Shown: positions 1-8,481 of the stretch, one piece after another | How the letters are laid out: each line of letters opens with the position of its first letter | Position numbering within the stretch: position 1 is the first letter of the stretch | DNA from: Deltaproteobacteria bacterium | GTDB lineage: Bacteria > Desulfobacterota > Binatia > Binatales > Binataceae | Direction: 5' to 3' | Length of the DNA stretch: 64,000 nucleotides | NCBI GenBank assembly: GCA_021780225.1 | Contig: JAJXZF010000033.1 | Coordinates: 1-64,000, forward strand | The notes under the pieces: model-generated | What the model was told of the DNA's origin: nothing | Seen by the model: the letters and a program-made list of their open reading frames with translations, nothing else | The model's database searches: none | Translations under genes and position numbers: made by a program

Positions 1-1134
1 AAACCCTCGCGCGTCGGCGTCCTGCGCGATGCGGCGGGCGATTTCCTCGGCCGTGCCGAGATTCGATCCGTAAAGCGCCAGCAACGGCCGGGCGTGCCGT
101 GCGGCGGATGACGCGGCCGGCGCCGTCGGCCACAGCCGCAGCGTCTCCTTCAGAATCTGATTGAGGTAGCCGAGTTGGTTGACCTGCGCATAGGTCGGCA
201 GGGCCTCGCGGTCGGGGCCGAGCGTGCGATCGACTTCTTCATAAGCGCGCCGCAGAACGTCGGGATTGTTGACCAGCGCATTGATTGCGAACGAAAGCAG
301 GCCGCTGGTCGTCTCGTGTCCGGCGATCAGAAACGTGATTATCTGGTAACGGATATTCAAATCGTCAAGGCGTTCGCCGGATTTCTTATCGACGCCCGCA
401 AGCATGAAAGCCAGCAGATCGCGCCGTTCGCCGGTTTCGTCGCCAGCCTCGCGCCGCTCGCGCACGATCCGATCGACCATCCCGTTCATGTACTCGATAT
501 CGCCGGCGAAACGCCGGTCGCGCCCAATCCGGATCCAGTCCTCCAGCGGCAACCGCCGCACCTGCTCCATCGCGCACGACAGCGCATCGACCATCGCGCC
601 GACGAACGGATGACTGCTCTCGCGATAGAAGGAATTGAACCGGTAGTCGAAGCCGCACAAGCCGATGGTGTCGAGCGTCAGCGAGGTCATGTCGCGCGCG
701 ACGTCGATCTCGTCGTCGGCGTTCAGCCGCGACCATTTCGCGGCCAACTGGCCGGCGATATCCAGCATCATCTCGTGATACGAGCGCATCGCGCGCGCGC
801 TGAAGGTGGGCAGCAGAATATTATGCGCCTTGCTCCAGTTGGGTTCGTCGGTGCGAGACGTGAACAGCCCGTCGCCGGCGAATTTGCGCACTTTGCTGAG
901 CGCGCCCGCGATACTCTTGTCGAAGCGCTTTTCGTCGCACAATTCTTCCGCCAACCGATGTCCCGAGACGACGACCAGGAAGGTCTTGCGCATCCGCAGC
1001 TTGAAAATCGGCCCATATTGGCGCGCCAGCCGCGCCAGTCCCTGCACCGGCGCGGCGCGGTCGAGGTCGAGCAGATTGCCGATCAAAAGGGTTTCGGGCG
1101 GCTGGGGTATTTCGATTAGTGCGGAATTTTCCAT
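1..1134 (-). pseudogene. CYP102-type P450-reductase fusion lacking its heme-binding region (partial)
   Basis: The N-terminus reads like the heme domain of self-sufficient fatty-acid hydroxylases of the P450 BM3 (CYP102) type: FAGDGLFTS, NILLPTFS, LTLDTIGLCGF and YRFNSFYRE all match that family. The oxygen-binding I-helix motif AGHETTS is at residues 271-277 and the K-helix ExxR at E330-R333, followed by LWPTAPA. At about residue 341 the frame runs, after a short Ala-rich linker, into PLLALYGSN (350-358), which is the start of the FMN/flavodoxin domain. In BM3 about 140 more residues lie between these points, holding the meander and the FxxGxRxCxG heme loop. Those are absent, so no heme-ligand cysteine exists and the protein cannot be a working P450. 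The frame stays open to the window edge. ATG at 1134 fits the family N-terminus. It is either a real in-frame deletion or an assembly collapse. Confidence 0.9.
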
Positions 1135-1330
1135 CCGGTCCTCGTTTGGGCCCGTCCGACGGGACTTCGCGGACGATTATAGCGCGCCCGCCGGTTCCGC
1201 CGCCGCATCATTCGGCGCGTCCGGTTTTTCACCGGGCGGGGCGGGCGCCGCGGCCCGTCCGGCGGCTTTCAGCCGGCGCGGAGTTTTTGCTAGCGTCGGC
1301 TTGGCGCGATTTTTCGCGACGGGGTGATCC

Positions 1331-2674
1331 ATGGCGAGCGCGGTGAAAAACCTTCCGGTTGAAGATTGGCGCAAACGTCTGGGCGGCAAGCTGATCGCGG
1401 CCGACGAGGCCGTCGCCCACGTCAAATCCGGCGACCGCATCACGATGTCGATCGCCCAGGCGACGCCGTACACGTTGTGCGCCGCGCTGGCCGGCCGGTT
1501 GATGGAAATCGAGAACGTGGTTCTCAGCCATTCGGCGAACCTGTTCAACTGGGACCTGCCGGGAATCGGCGAACGCTTCCGCCTGGAATCGTTTTACCTG
1601 TCGCCCGTCAACCGCGATCTGTTCGCCGCCGGACCGGGCGAATTCGTGCCGGTTTCATATTACCGCGAAGGAACGCTGCCGCCGGGCTACGACAATTTCA
1701 ACGTTTTCATGCTCACCGTGTCTCCGCCCGACGCGCACGGGATGGTCAATATCGGCGACGCGCAAATCATGTCGAAACTGCTGGCGCGCGGCGCCGAGCT
1801 GACGATCGCCGAAATCGTGCCCGACGCCGTGCGGATTCACGGCGACAACTCCATGCATATTTCCGAAATCGACTGGTTCGTCGAGCGCTCGCCCGACGCG
1901 CCGGTGATTCCGCTCACGCCCCCGCCGGTTCCCGAAGAAGAAAAACGCACGGTGGACGCGATTTGCGCGACCGTCGCGCGCGAGCTGATTCCCGACCGGG
2001 CGTCGATCCAGATCGGCGTCGGATCGACCTCCGGCGCGATGATGCCCTATCTCCGCGGCCATCACGACCTCGGGATGCAAACCGAAATCATTCCCTGGGG
2101 CACGACGCCTCTGGTGCGCGACGGCGTGATCACCGGCAAGTACAAGAAACTGTTTCCCGGCCTCGTGGTCGGCAGCGGTTTCGCCGTCGGCACCCCGCGC
2201 GAAGAGCTCGAGTACGCCGACGACAATCCGGTGTTCCAGCTATACGATTTCAATTTCACCGACGACATCCGCCTGATCGCGCGCGAAGACGGATTGATTT
2301 CCGTCAACAACGCGCTCGCGGTCGATTTCACCGGCCAGGTCGGCAGCGAATCGCTCGGACCGAACATGTACACCGGCACGGGCGGACAGATCGCTTTCGG
2401 CGTCGGCGCGTCGCTGGCCGGCGGCAAATCGATAATCGTTTTGCCGTCGAGCGCGATCGTCAAAGGCCAGCGCGTCTCGCGGATCGGTCCGAGCCTGCCG
2501 CCCGCCACGGTCTTCACGCTGCCGCGCGCCTTCGTGCACTACGTCGTCACCGAGTACGGAGTCGCCACGTTGCGCGGCAAGTCGCTGCGCGAGCGCGCGC
2601 GGGAAATGATTGCGGTGGCGCATCCGGATTTTCGCGCTGAGCTGAGCGCCGAAGCGCGCCGGATGTACGGTTAG
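1331..2674 (+). CDS. Acetyl-CoA hydrolase/CoA-transferase family protein
   Basis: A 447-residue protein of the Cat1/4-hydroxybutyrate CoA-transferase family, which moves CoA between acyl-CoA and a free acid through a glutamyl-CoA intermediate, or hydrolyses acetyl-CoA. The N-terminal half has the GDRITMSIAQATP segment and the second half the IQIGVGSTSGAMM loop. SESLGPNMYTGTGGQ and the C-terminal YGVATLRGKSLRERA signature with VAHPDF are typical of the family. The exact acyl substrate cannot be read from the sequence. It is divergent from the P450 gene across a gap of about 200 bp that presumably holds promoters for both. ATG at 1331 fits the family start; length is normal. Confidence 0.88.
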   Translation: MASAVKNLPVEDWRKRLGGKLIAADEAVAHVKSGDRITMSIAQATPYTLCAALAGRLMEIENVVLSHSANLFNWDLPGIGERFRLESFYLSPVNRDLFAAGPGEFVPVSYYREGTLPPGYDNFNVFMLTVSPPDAHGMVNIGDAQIMSKLLARGAELTIAEIVPDAVRIHGDNSMHISEIDWFVERSPDAPVIPLTPPPVPEEEKRTVDAICATVARELIPDRASIQIGVGSTSGAMMPYLRGHHDLGMQTEIIPWGTTPLVRDGVITGKYKKLFPGLVVGSGFAVGTPREELEYADDNPVFQLYDFNFTDDIRLIAREDGLISVNNALAVDFTGQVGSESLGPNMYTGTGGQIAFGVGASLAGGKSIIVLPSSAIVKGQRVSRIGPSLPPATVFTLPRAFVHYVVTEYGVATLRGKSLRERAREMIAVAHPDFRAELSAEARRMYG

Positions 2675-2684
2675 CCGGGCGGCG

Positions 2685-3026
2685 CTAATGGCCGCCGCCG
2701 GCCGCGCCGATCGCGATTCCGATCATCACGGCGACGCCGACGATAATCGCGAGCATCAACAGCCCGGCGCATCCGCCCGCGGCCGATTGCGCGGCCGGCG
2801 TAACCGGAGTTTCGGCATGCGCCGAGTGGAAGCCGGTATGATGGCCGGTGCGGGAAGTATAGTAGAGACCGGTGCCCGGAATCCCCACCGTTCGGGTCAC
2901 TCCCGAATTTCCGAAAGTAACGTGCGCGCCGCGCACCCCGACCGTCAGACTTGGTCCCGACTTCGAAAGATTGACGCTCAGGCCGGGGAAAATGCTCACC
3001 CGCCTGTAGAAGCGGAAATTGCCCAT
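2685..3026 (-). CDS. DUF4236 domain small membrane protein
   Basis: A 113-residue protein. The N-terminus (FRFYRRVSIFPGLSVNLSKS, then SLTVGVRGAHVTFG) is the DUF4236 signature, a short beta-rich module often found at the start of small membrane proteins; its function is not known. A hydrophobic Ala/Gly/Val segment near residues 85-110 looks like one transmembrane helix close to the C-terminus, ending in GGGH. It converges with the CoA-transferase gene, with 10 bp between stops. No role can be assigned. Confidence 0.75.
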   Translation of the reverse strand: MGNFRFYRRVSIFPGLSVNLSKSGPSLTVGVRGAHVTFGNSGVTRTVGIPGTGLYYTSRTGHHTGFHSAHAETPVTPAAQSAAGGCAGLLMLAIIVGVAVMIGIAIGAAGGGH

Positions 3027-3057
3027 CGGTCGAATCCCGAAGCGGCCTGCGGACCGG

Positions 3058-3729
3058 CTACGGCGAACCCGCGTCGCCGCCGCCCGGCAGCGGAGGCAAA
3101 TCCACCGGCGCCGCCGGTTCGCTCAAGGTAAAATCCGCCGAGACATTGCAACAGAGGCTGAAACTTGTGCCGGCGCGCGGATCCGCGTCGTAACCTTCGA
3201 GCGAACCGTCCGCATTCACCTTGACCGCCTGATAGCTCGTCGAGCCTGACTGCCGTGTAACCGCGAAAACATAGTAATGGCCCGGTTCGAGCGGCTCCGG
3301 CGGACCGGAACCGGGCATGGATTCGACGAAATTCGCCGGCAAGACGCCGTATTGGATCTCGGCGACCGCAAAAGCGCGGGGCGATCCTCCAATCGGCAGG
3401 TCCGAAAACATGCTGCGCTGATAAGCGAAGCTCCACACCTCGACGCCGCCCTCGAACCTGACGATCGAAGCGCCGCCGGGCGCGGGCGCGATCATATCCG
3501 CGCTCGAATATTTGGTTACGGCCAGCGATTTCAGATAGTCGCCCTGCGTCGAGTAACTGATATGAATTTTCGCTTCGGGTCCGGGCAGCGCCTGATTATC
3601 CGGGGATTGCGCCTCATTCGCCGGCGCCGCTGAAGCGGCTTCGCGCTTGCCGAAGATCGAACAGCCTGGCGCGGCCGCGCCAAGTCCAATCAAGGCCGCC
3701 GCAACCACCGCCAGCCGCAGGCCCCGCAT
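3058..3729 (-). CDS. Putative lipoprotein, unknown function
   Basis: A longer open frame begins at 3867, but the ATG at 3729 gives MRGLRLAVVAAALIGLG, a clean signal sequence, followed by AAAPGCSIFG, a plausible though weak lipobox with the cysteine as lipid anchor. The mature protein (about 200 residues) starts with a low-complexity stretch, then a region with YSTQGDYLKSLAVTKY and later VDLPPLPGGGDAG at the end. No family is recognised. It is probably an envelope protein anchored by the Lgt pathway (lgt lies at 10561-11397). The neighbouring minus-strand genes also encode envelope proteins. Confidence 0.6.
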   Translation of the reverse strand: MRGLRLAVVAAALIGLGAAAPGCSIFGKREAASAAPANEAQSPDNQALPGPEAKIHISYSTQGDYLKSLAVTKYSSADMIAPAPGGASIVRFEGGVEVWSFAYQRSMFSDLPIGGSPRAFAVAEIQYGVLPANFVESMPGSGPPEPLEPGHYYVFAVTRQSGSTSYQAVKVNADGSLEGYDADPRAGTSFSLCCNVSADFTLSEPAAPVDLPPLPGGGDAGSP

Positions 3730-3823
3730 GATGCACAACTTATCCGCCGCACGGCGGCCAATTATTCTCGTCACGCGCTTGCTGGAAACTCCGTGATGAA
3801 TTCGGTCCGGCAGACGCCGGCCG

Positions 3824-4327
3824 CTAGCGTGAAAAATCAATCGGTTGCGGCAACGCCCCTCCCGCATTGTAGCCGTACACCATCCATCCGCCCAAATCCG
3901 CGCCTTTCGCGAGCAACGCCACCATCAACACCAACCCCGCCACGAACGCGGCGCGGCCGCGCCGCGGCATCGGACGCGCCCACAGCGCCCATCCGCACAA
4001 GATCACGCTGAGCGCGCACATCGCGAGCATCACGCGCCGATGCGGTTCAAGGATATGATCGCGCACGGCCGGCGCAACCATCACCCCTTCGCCCGCGCGC
4101 AAGCCGCTCCAAACGGCGAAGAGCGCCGCGATCGTTCCCAGCAGCAATGTCCAAAGCGCCGTCCACTGTAGCGCGTCGCGCCTTCCGAGCCACGCCCAAA
4201 GGTATAAAAACGCCGCGGCGGACAGCAGTCCGATCGGAAAATGAACGATCAGCGGATGGATATTCTGCAGGACTTCAACGCCGCGCGGCATGAAAAAATC
4301 GCGCAGCGCGGCCCACAGTCCGGCCAT
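3824..4327 (-). CDS. DUF2231 family membrane protein
   Basis: A 167-residue polytopic protein. IHPLIVHFPIGLLSAA near residues 22-37 is the DUF2231 hallmark (HP, then HFPIG), a heme-protein-like membrane family of unknown exact role. Four hydrophobic segments are visible (about 27-47, 58-78, 97-117, 127-147), and the protein ends in WMVYGYNAGGALPQPIDFSR. It lies just downstream of a small secreted Cys-containing protein on the same strand (6 bp between stop and start), so the two are likely cotranscribed. Confidence 0.72.
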   Translation of the reverse strand: MAGLWAALRDFFMPRGVEVLQNIHPLIVHFPIGLLSAAAFLYLWAWLGRRDALQWTALWTLLLGTIAALFAVWSGLRAGEGVMVAPAVRDHILEPHRRVMLAMCALSVILCGWALWARPMPRRGRAAFVAGLVLMVALLAKGADLGGWMVYGYNAGGALPQPIDFSR

Positions 4328-4333
4328 CGCGCG

Positions 4334-4687
4334 CTATTTCACCGATTGAACGGTGAGGTATTGCACACCGCCTTTTTCGTAGGCGTCGCCGGTGACGGTC
4401 ACTTCGTCTTCCATCCTGCCGACCACGTTCGAGCCAAGCGCGGTGTCATTCTTGGGCGGCAGCAGAATGTAGATTTTGTCCGTACCCTTTTCGACCAGCG
4501 CGACCGGAATGCCCTTTTTCGCGCATCCCATGGCGCATTTCTTATGGCTTGGACCGTGCGCGCCCATCGACACGTAGCAAAAACTGTCTTCGAGCGTGCC
4601 GGTCACGGATTTCTGCGCGGCCGACGCCGCGGTCGCGCAGCTCGCGGCCATCGCCAACCCCAACGCCGCACTCACGAATTTGTTCAT
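4334..4687 (-). CDS. Small secreted cysteine-containing protein
   Basis: A 117-residue protein with a Sec signal peptide (MNKFVSAALGLAMAASCATA, then cut near ASAA). The mature part has DSFCYVSMGAHGPSHKKCAM, then GCAKKGIPVALVEKG, and ends in a beta-rich region (DEVTVTGDAYEKGGVQYLTV) that looks like an OB-type fold. The paired cysteines and histidine suggest a small metal-binding or redox periplasmic protein, but this is inference. The frame is open up to 5200, yet the signal peptide fixes the start at 4687. It is paired with the downstream DUF2231 gene. Confidence 0.7.
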   Translation of the reverse strand: MNKFVSAALGLAMAASCATAASAAQKSVTGTLEDSFCYVSMGAHGPSHKKCAMGCAKKGIPVALVEKGTDKIYILLPPKNDTALGSNVVGRMEDEVTVTGDAYEKGGVQYLTVQSVK

Positions 4688-4788
4688 GACGCCCGCCTCC
4701 ATGCAGAGCGTGCCCGCGGCGCCACGTTGGCCGCGAGCAGCGCTTTTGAATTTCCGAGAATTATTGCAAAAATCGCAGGCGCGAGCGA

Positions 4789-5829
4789 TCAGCGCCGCAC
4801 CGGACGCGCTTCGACCGGCGCGCCCACACCGCCCATCAGCTCCCGCCACCGCGCCCGCCGCAGCCGCCGTCCGCCCGGCCCCAGCCGCGCCAAATGACGG
4901 TCGAGCACCTGCCGGATTTCGTGATCGAGCCGCTCCATTTCGACTTCCTCGGGCAGCTTCGATCGGTCGCGGCCATCTTCGATTCCGTGCCGGCGGCGTC
5001 CGTAAAGCTCTTGCAGACGCAGTTCGGCGCGCGCCATCGCCAGCCGGTATTTCTGATCGAGCCGCCTGAGCGCGCCGTTCATTTCGGCCACGGCGCGGTA
5101 GCGCGCGCGCAGAATCAGCCACTCGACAATCGCCGCCAGCGTGATGCCGAACATCAGCAGCGCCGCGACCGCCGAGCCCCACGCCGTCGCACGCCACCAC
5201 GGCAGCGTCGCCAGCTCGTGCTGGTACTCGCTAACGCTCGCGTCGGCCGAGCTCGCGCGCTGGCGTGCGTCAGCCAATGCGTTCTGAGCGGTTTCCGCCT
5301 TTTGAGCCGATTCCTGCGCGTCGATCGTCAACCGGTCGATTTCGGCGTTGAGCTCGCGTTCGCGCGCCAGAAACGGATTCGGAATGCGCATCGTCTCGCC
5401 CGCTATCAGATTGTCGTCCGAAAGCCGGCGGTTCGCCCGCGTTAAATCTGAAACGTCCACGCCAAACAGCGCCGCGATTCCCTCGAGCGTGTCGCCCGGA
5501 CGAATCGTGTACGGAAAATAGGCGCGCGGCCGATGCGGTTCCGCTTGCGCCGCAGGCGCCGGATTAGCCTGATCGCGCGGCGCGCTCGCATCCGTATTGT
5601 CCGGCTGATCGGTTTCCGCCGGCGCCGCCGTGGACGCGGCCGGCGAAACCGTCGCCGCGGGCGAATTTGCCGGGCGCGCTCGATGCGCCGGCGGCGAGGC
5701 GGGGAGATCCACTTCGGTCGGCTCGGCCAGCGCCGTCCGCACCGTCGGCGATCCGAATGTCACCGCCATCGCCAGCAACATTCCGCCGGCGATTGCCGCC
5801 GCCGGGAATTTTGAAACGGCGCCCTTCAT
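4789..5829 (-). CDS. LysM domain membrane protein with coiled coil
   Basis: The 346-residue protein starts best at the ATG at 5829, giving MKGAVSKFPAAAIAGGMLLA as a signal or anchor segment. A Pro/Ala/Thr-rich disordered part follows, then a LysM domain around residues 125-172 (YTIRPGDTLEGIAALFGVDV, RANR, IAGETMRIPNPF), which binds peptidoglycan glycan strands. A predicted coiled coil (LNAEIDRLTIDAQESAQKAE) precedes a transmembrane helix around WRATAWGSAVAALLMFGI, and a basic cytoplasmic tail closes the protein. The architecture resembles FimV/TspA-like proteins that link cell wall and cytoplasm. No partner gene is visible nearby. Confidence 0.72.
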   Translation of the reverse strand: MKGAVSKFPAAAIAGGMLLAMAVTFGSPTVRTALAEPTEVDLPASPPAHRARPANSPAATVSPAASTAAPAETDQPDNTDASAPRDQANPAPAAQAEPHRPRAYFPYTIRPGDTLEGIAALFGVDVSDLTRANRRLSDDNLIAGETMRIPNPFLARERELNAEIDRLTIDAQESAQKAETAQNALADARQRASSADASVSEYQHELATLPWWRATAWGSAVAALLMFGITLAAIVEWLILRARYRAVAEMNGALRRLDQKYRLAMARAELRLQELYGRRRHGIEDGRDRSKLPEEVEMERLDHEIRQVLDRHLARLGPGGRRLRRARWRELMGGVGAPVEARPVRR

Positions 5830-5971
5830 AGAACTCGCGAATGGATGAAAGTCTAATCGAAACCGCTGCCTTAGCAAAGCTCAAGTTCTACAGCTTTGCT
5901 TCTCATTGCATGATTTGGCATAAATTTGGTCATTTTCGCGCCATCAACGACGAAAACGTCGCCGTAATTCT

Positions 5972-6709
5972 TCACCCGCCAGCGACTTTCAGGCAGGCCA
6001 GATACTCGCGATTCCCCGCCGCGCCGGCGATTGGCGATTCGATCGCGCCCAGCACGTTAAATCCGTTGGTTTGCGCGAATTCCAGAATTTCCGTCAAAGC
6101 GCCGGCGCGCACGCCTTCGTCGCGCACCACGCCGCCCTTGCCGACCATCCCGCGGCCAACCTCAAATTGCGGCTTTACCAGCGCGACGAGGATCGCGCCG
6201 GGCGCCGCCAGCGCGCGCGCCGCCGGCAAAACCAACTTGAGCGAAATGAAGCTCACGTCGATCGTCACCAGATTGGGCCGATACGGCAGGGCTTCGGGAG
6301 CGACATGGCGAATGTTCGCCCGATCGATCACGGTCACGCGCGGATCACGCCGCAGACGGTCGGCGAGCTGGCCGTAACCGACATCGAGCGCGATCACGCG
6401 GGCGGCGCCGCGCCGCAAGAGCACGTCAGTGAAGCCGCCGGTTGAAGCGCCGATATCGAGCGCGCGCCGGCCGGCCGCGTCGATTGCGAAATGCTCCATC
6501 GCGCCGGCCAGTTTGTAACCGCCCCGGCTCGCATATTCGGGCCCGGCGGAGACCACCAGAATTTCCGCGGTTTCGTCAACCCGCAGGTCCGGCTTGGCGG
6601 CCGGCCGCGAATTCACCCGAACCCGCCCGGCCATGATCAGCCGCACGGCGCGCTCGCGGCTTTCCGCCAATCCGCGGCGGGCCATTTCGGCGTCCAGCCG
6701 CGCACGCAT
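5972..6709 (-). CDS. tlyA: TlyA family rRNA 2'-O-methyltransferase
   Basis: A 245-residue protein with an N-terminal S4 RNA-binding domain (residues about 4-60, with ESRERAVRLIMAGRVRVN) and a FtsJ-type Rossmann methyltransferase domain. YASRGGYKL and the SAM-binding motif DIGASTGGFTDVLL (about 85-98) are characteristic, followed by VALDVGYGQL-like and VTIDVSFISL motifs. TlyA proteins 2'-O-methylate cytidines in 16S and/or 23S rRNA. A TTG two codons upstream is also possible; the ATG was chosen. It is the last gene of the minus-strand run that starts with lgt. Confidence 0.92.
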   Translation of the reverse strand: MRARLDAEMARRGLAESRERAVRLIMAGRVRVNSRPAAKPDLRVDETAEILVVSAGPEYASRGGYKLAGAMEHFAIDAAGRRALDIGASTGGFTDVLLRRGAARVIALDVGYGQLADRLRRDPRVTVIDRANIRHVAPEALPYRPNLVTIDVSFISLKLVLPAARALAAPGAILVALVKPQFEVGRGMVGKGGVVRDEGVRAGALTEILEFAQTNGFNVLGAIESPIAGAAGNREYLACLKVAGG

Positions 6710-6757
6710 CGTCAAGCCCCGCCCGTCCGGCGCCGAAACCGCGAATCGATGCGCACG

Positions 6758-7054
6758 TCAACCCGAATTGCCGTCATCATCGTCGAGCGGCTCGCTGACC
6801 AGTTCGCCGTCCGGACCGCGCGTCAGCACTTCGACCCGGCGCTCGGCCGCGTCGAGACGGCGGTTGAGCGCGCGCACCAAGCCAACGCCCCGCTCGAAGT
6901 CCGCGATCGATTCTTCGAGCGATCGTTCTCCCGCTTCGATCCGCGCGACGATCGCTTCAAGTTCGGCCAACTGATCTTCAAATTTGATCGAATCGTCTTG
7001 CGGCGCCGAAACGCCGTCGCCGGGAGCCGGCGGATTTTTCCGTTGCGTCGCCAT
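6758..7054 (-). CDS. xseB: Exodeoxyribonuclease VII small subunit
   Basis: A 98-residue acidic protein. IKFEDQLAELEAIVARIEAG, then SLEESIADFERGVGLVR, is the XseB signature, a helical hairpin. XseB binds several copies to the XseA large subunit to make exonuclease VII, which degrades single-stranded DNA in both directions to oligonucleotides. The gene directly follows xseA with an 8-bp gap, the usual order, and precedes tlyA. Confidence 0.93.
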   Translation of the reverse strand: MATQRKNPPAPGDGVSAPQDDSIKFEDQLAELEAIVARIEAGERSLEESIADFERGVGLVRALNRRLDAAERRVEVLTRGPDGELVSEPLDDDDGNSG

Positions 7055-7062
7055 TCCGATGC

Positions 7063-8427
7063 CTAGACCTCCCGGCCGGTCGTGCGGGCGCGCAAACGCC
7101 CGCGATAGAGCATGATTTCCAAATCATCGCCGACCGCGGCCCGTTCAGCGTCAGTCAGCGCCCGCCCGGTCGCGGCATCCTTGACGACCGCGTAGCCGCG
7201 CTCGAGCACGCGCAGGGGCGAAACGCCGTCGAGGCGGCCCGAGGCGGCGCCGAAGCGGCTGCGCGCCTGCTCGATTCGCAACGAAATCGCGGCATGCAAA
7301 CGTTCGGCCGCGGTCGCCGCGGCCAGCCGCCGCTCGCGGATGATCGGCGCGGGACTGCGCAATGCGGCGCGCAACTCCGCCGATCGCGCGCGCGCCATCT
7401 GGATTCGCCGCCCAAACGCGGCCACAAGTTCCATCGCCATATCGTCCGCGGATTGGCGAGCCTGGCGGATTACCGCGACCGGATCGCCGAAGCGGGCGCG
7501 GAGATGACCGAGATCGCGCCGCCAGGCTTTAATCGAGCGCGCGGCCGCGCCCGCCAGCTTGTCCAGCCGAACGTTCAAGAAATTCTGGAGTTCCGCCAGT
7601 TCAGGCACGACCATCTGGGCGGCCGACGACGGCGTCGGCGCGCGCCGATCGGCGACGAAATCGGCGATCGTGAAATCGATCTCATGGCCGACGGCCGAAA
7701 CGACCGGAATCCGCGATCGGTAAATCGCCCGGGCCACAACCTCCTCATTGAACGCCCACAGATCTTCGAGCGATCCGCCGCCGCGGCCTGCGATTATCAC
7801 CTCGGCGCGTCCGTCTGCGTTGAGATCGTCGATCCCCGCGGCGATATCGGCCGCCGCCGACTGACCCTGCACCAGCGCGGGCCTGACGATGATATGCAGG
7901 TTGGGAAATCGATCGTGCAGAATGCGCAGGATATCGCGCAGGCCCGCTCCGCCGCGCGCCGTCACCACGCCTACTGCGCGCGGCAGATACGGCAGCTCGC
8001 GCTTGTGCGCGGGATCGAACAGGCCTTCGCTTTCAAGCCGGCGCTTCAGTTGCTCGAAAGCGATCTGCAGCGCGCCGGCGCCGCGCGGCTCAAGCTCCTC
8101 TGCGTAAACTTGCAGATCGCCGCGCGCCTCGTAGATGCCGACGCGGCCGCGCACGAGCGCTTCCATGCCGTTGTCGAGCTTGAAGCGCAGGCGCCGGGCC
8201 GCCGACGCGAACATCACGACGGAAATCGCGCTCTGCGCGTCCTTGAGCGTGAAGTAACAATGACCCGATGGCGGGATGCGGAGGTTCGAGATTTCGCCGG
8301 CGACCCAGAATTCGCCAAGGTTGCGCTGCAACGCATCGCGCACCGTCCGCACCAGTTCGGTGACGCTTAACGCGCCGCGCGCGGTTGCGGCCGCGCGCGG
8401 AATCGTCAGTTCCAGCTGTCCCGCCAT
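7063..8427 (-). CDS. xseA: Exodeoxyribonuclease VII large subunit
   Basis: A 454-residue protein from ATG 8427; a TTG at 8475 would add 16 residues. It has an N-terminal OB fold (SVTELVRTVRDALQ, FWVAGEISNLRIPPSGHCYF), then the catalytic Exonuc_VII_L core with VGVVTARGGAGLRDIL and ADIAAGIDDLN. IIAGRGGGSLEDLWAFN and PVVSAVGHEIDFTIADFVAD are the key conserved motifs. A long helical region and C-terminal RVLERGYAVV segment complete the family layout. It forms exonuclease VII with xseB, involved in mismatch repair and recombination. It starts close behind the ctpA stop, so the run is probably cotranscribed. Confidence 0.93.
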   Translation of the reverse strand: MAGQLELTIPRAAATARGALSVTELVRTVRDALQRNLGEFWVAGEISNLRIPPSGHCYFTLKDAQSAISVVMFASAARRLRFKLDNGMEALVRGRVGIYEARGDLQVYAEELEPRGAGALQIAFEQLKRRLESEGLFDPAHKRELPYLPRAVGVVTARGGAGLRDILRILHDRFPNLHIIVRPALVQGQSAAADIAAGIDDLNADGRAEVIIAGRGGGSLEDLWAFNEEVVARAIYRSRIPVVSAVGHEIDFTIADFVADRRAPTPSSAAQMVVPELAELQNFLNVRLDKLAGAAARSIKAWRRDLGHLRARFGDPVAVIRQARQSADDMAMELVAAFGRRIQMARARSAELRAALRSPAPIIRERRLAAATAAERLHAAISLRIEQARSRFGAASGRLDGVSPLRVLERGYAVVKDAATGRALTDAERAAVGDDLEIMLYRGRLRARTTGREV

Positions 8428-8481
8428 CGCAGGGGTCGCGCCGGACGCGCCCGCCCGGCTTCGCGCGCGCTTCAAGCGCGC

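Noticed and set aside
175-1119. Plus-strand open frame of 314 residues opposite the P450
   Set aside because: No family-like sequence; the minus strand reads a clear CYP102 protein.
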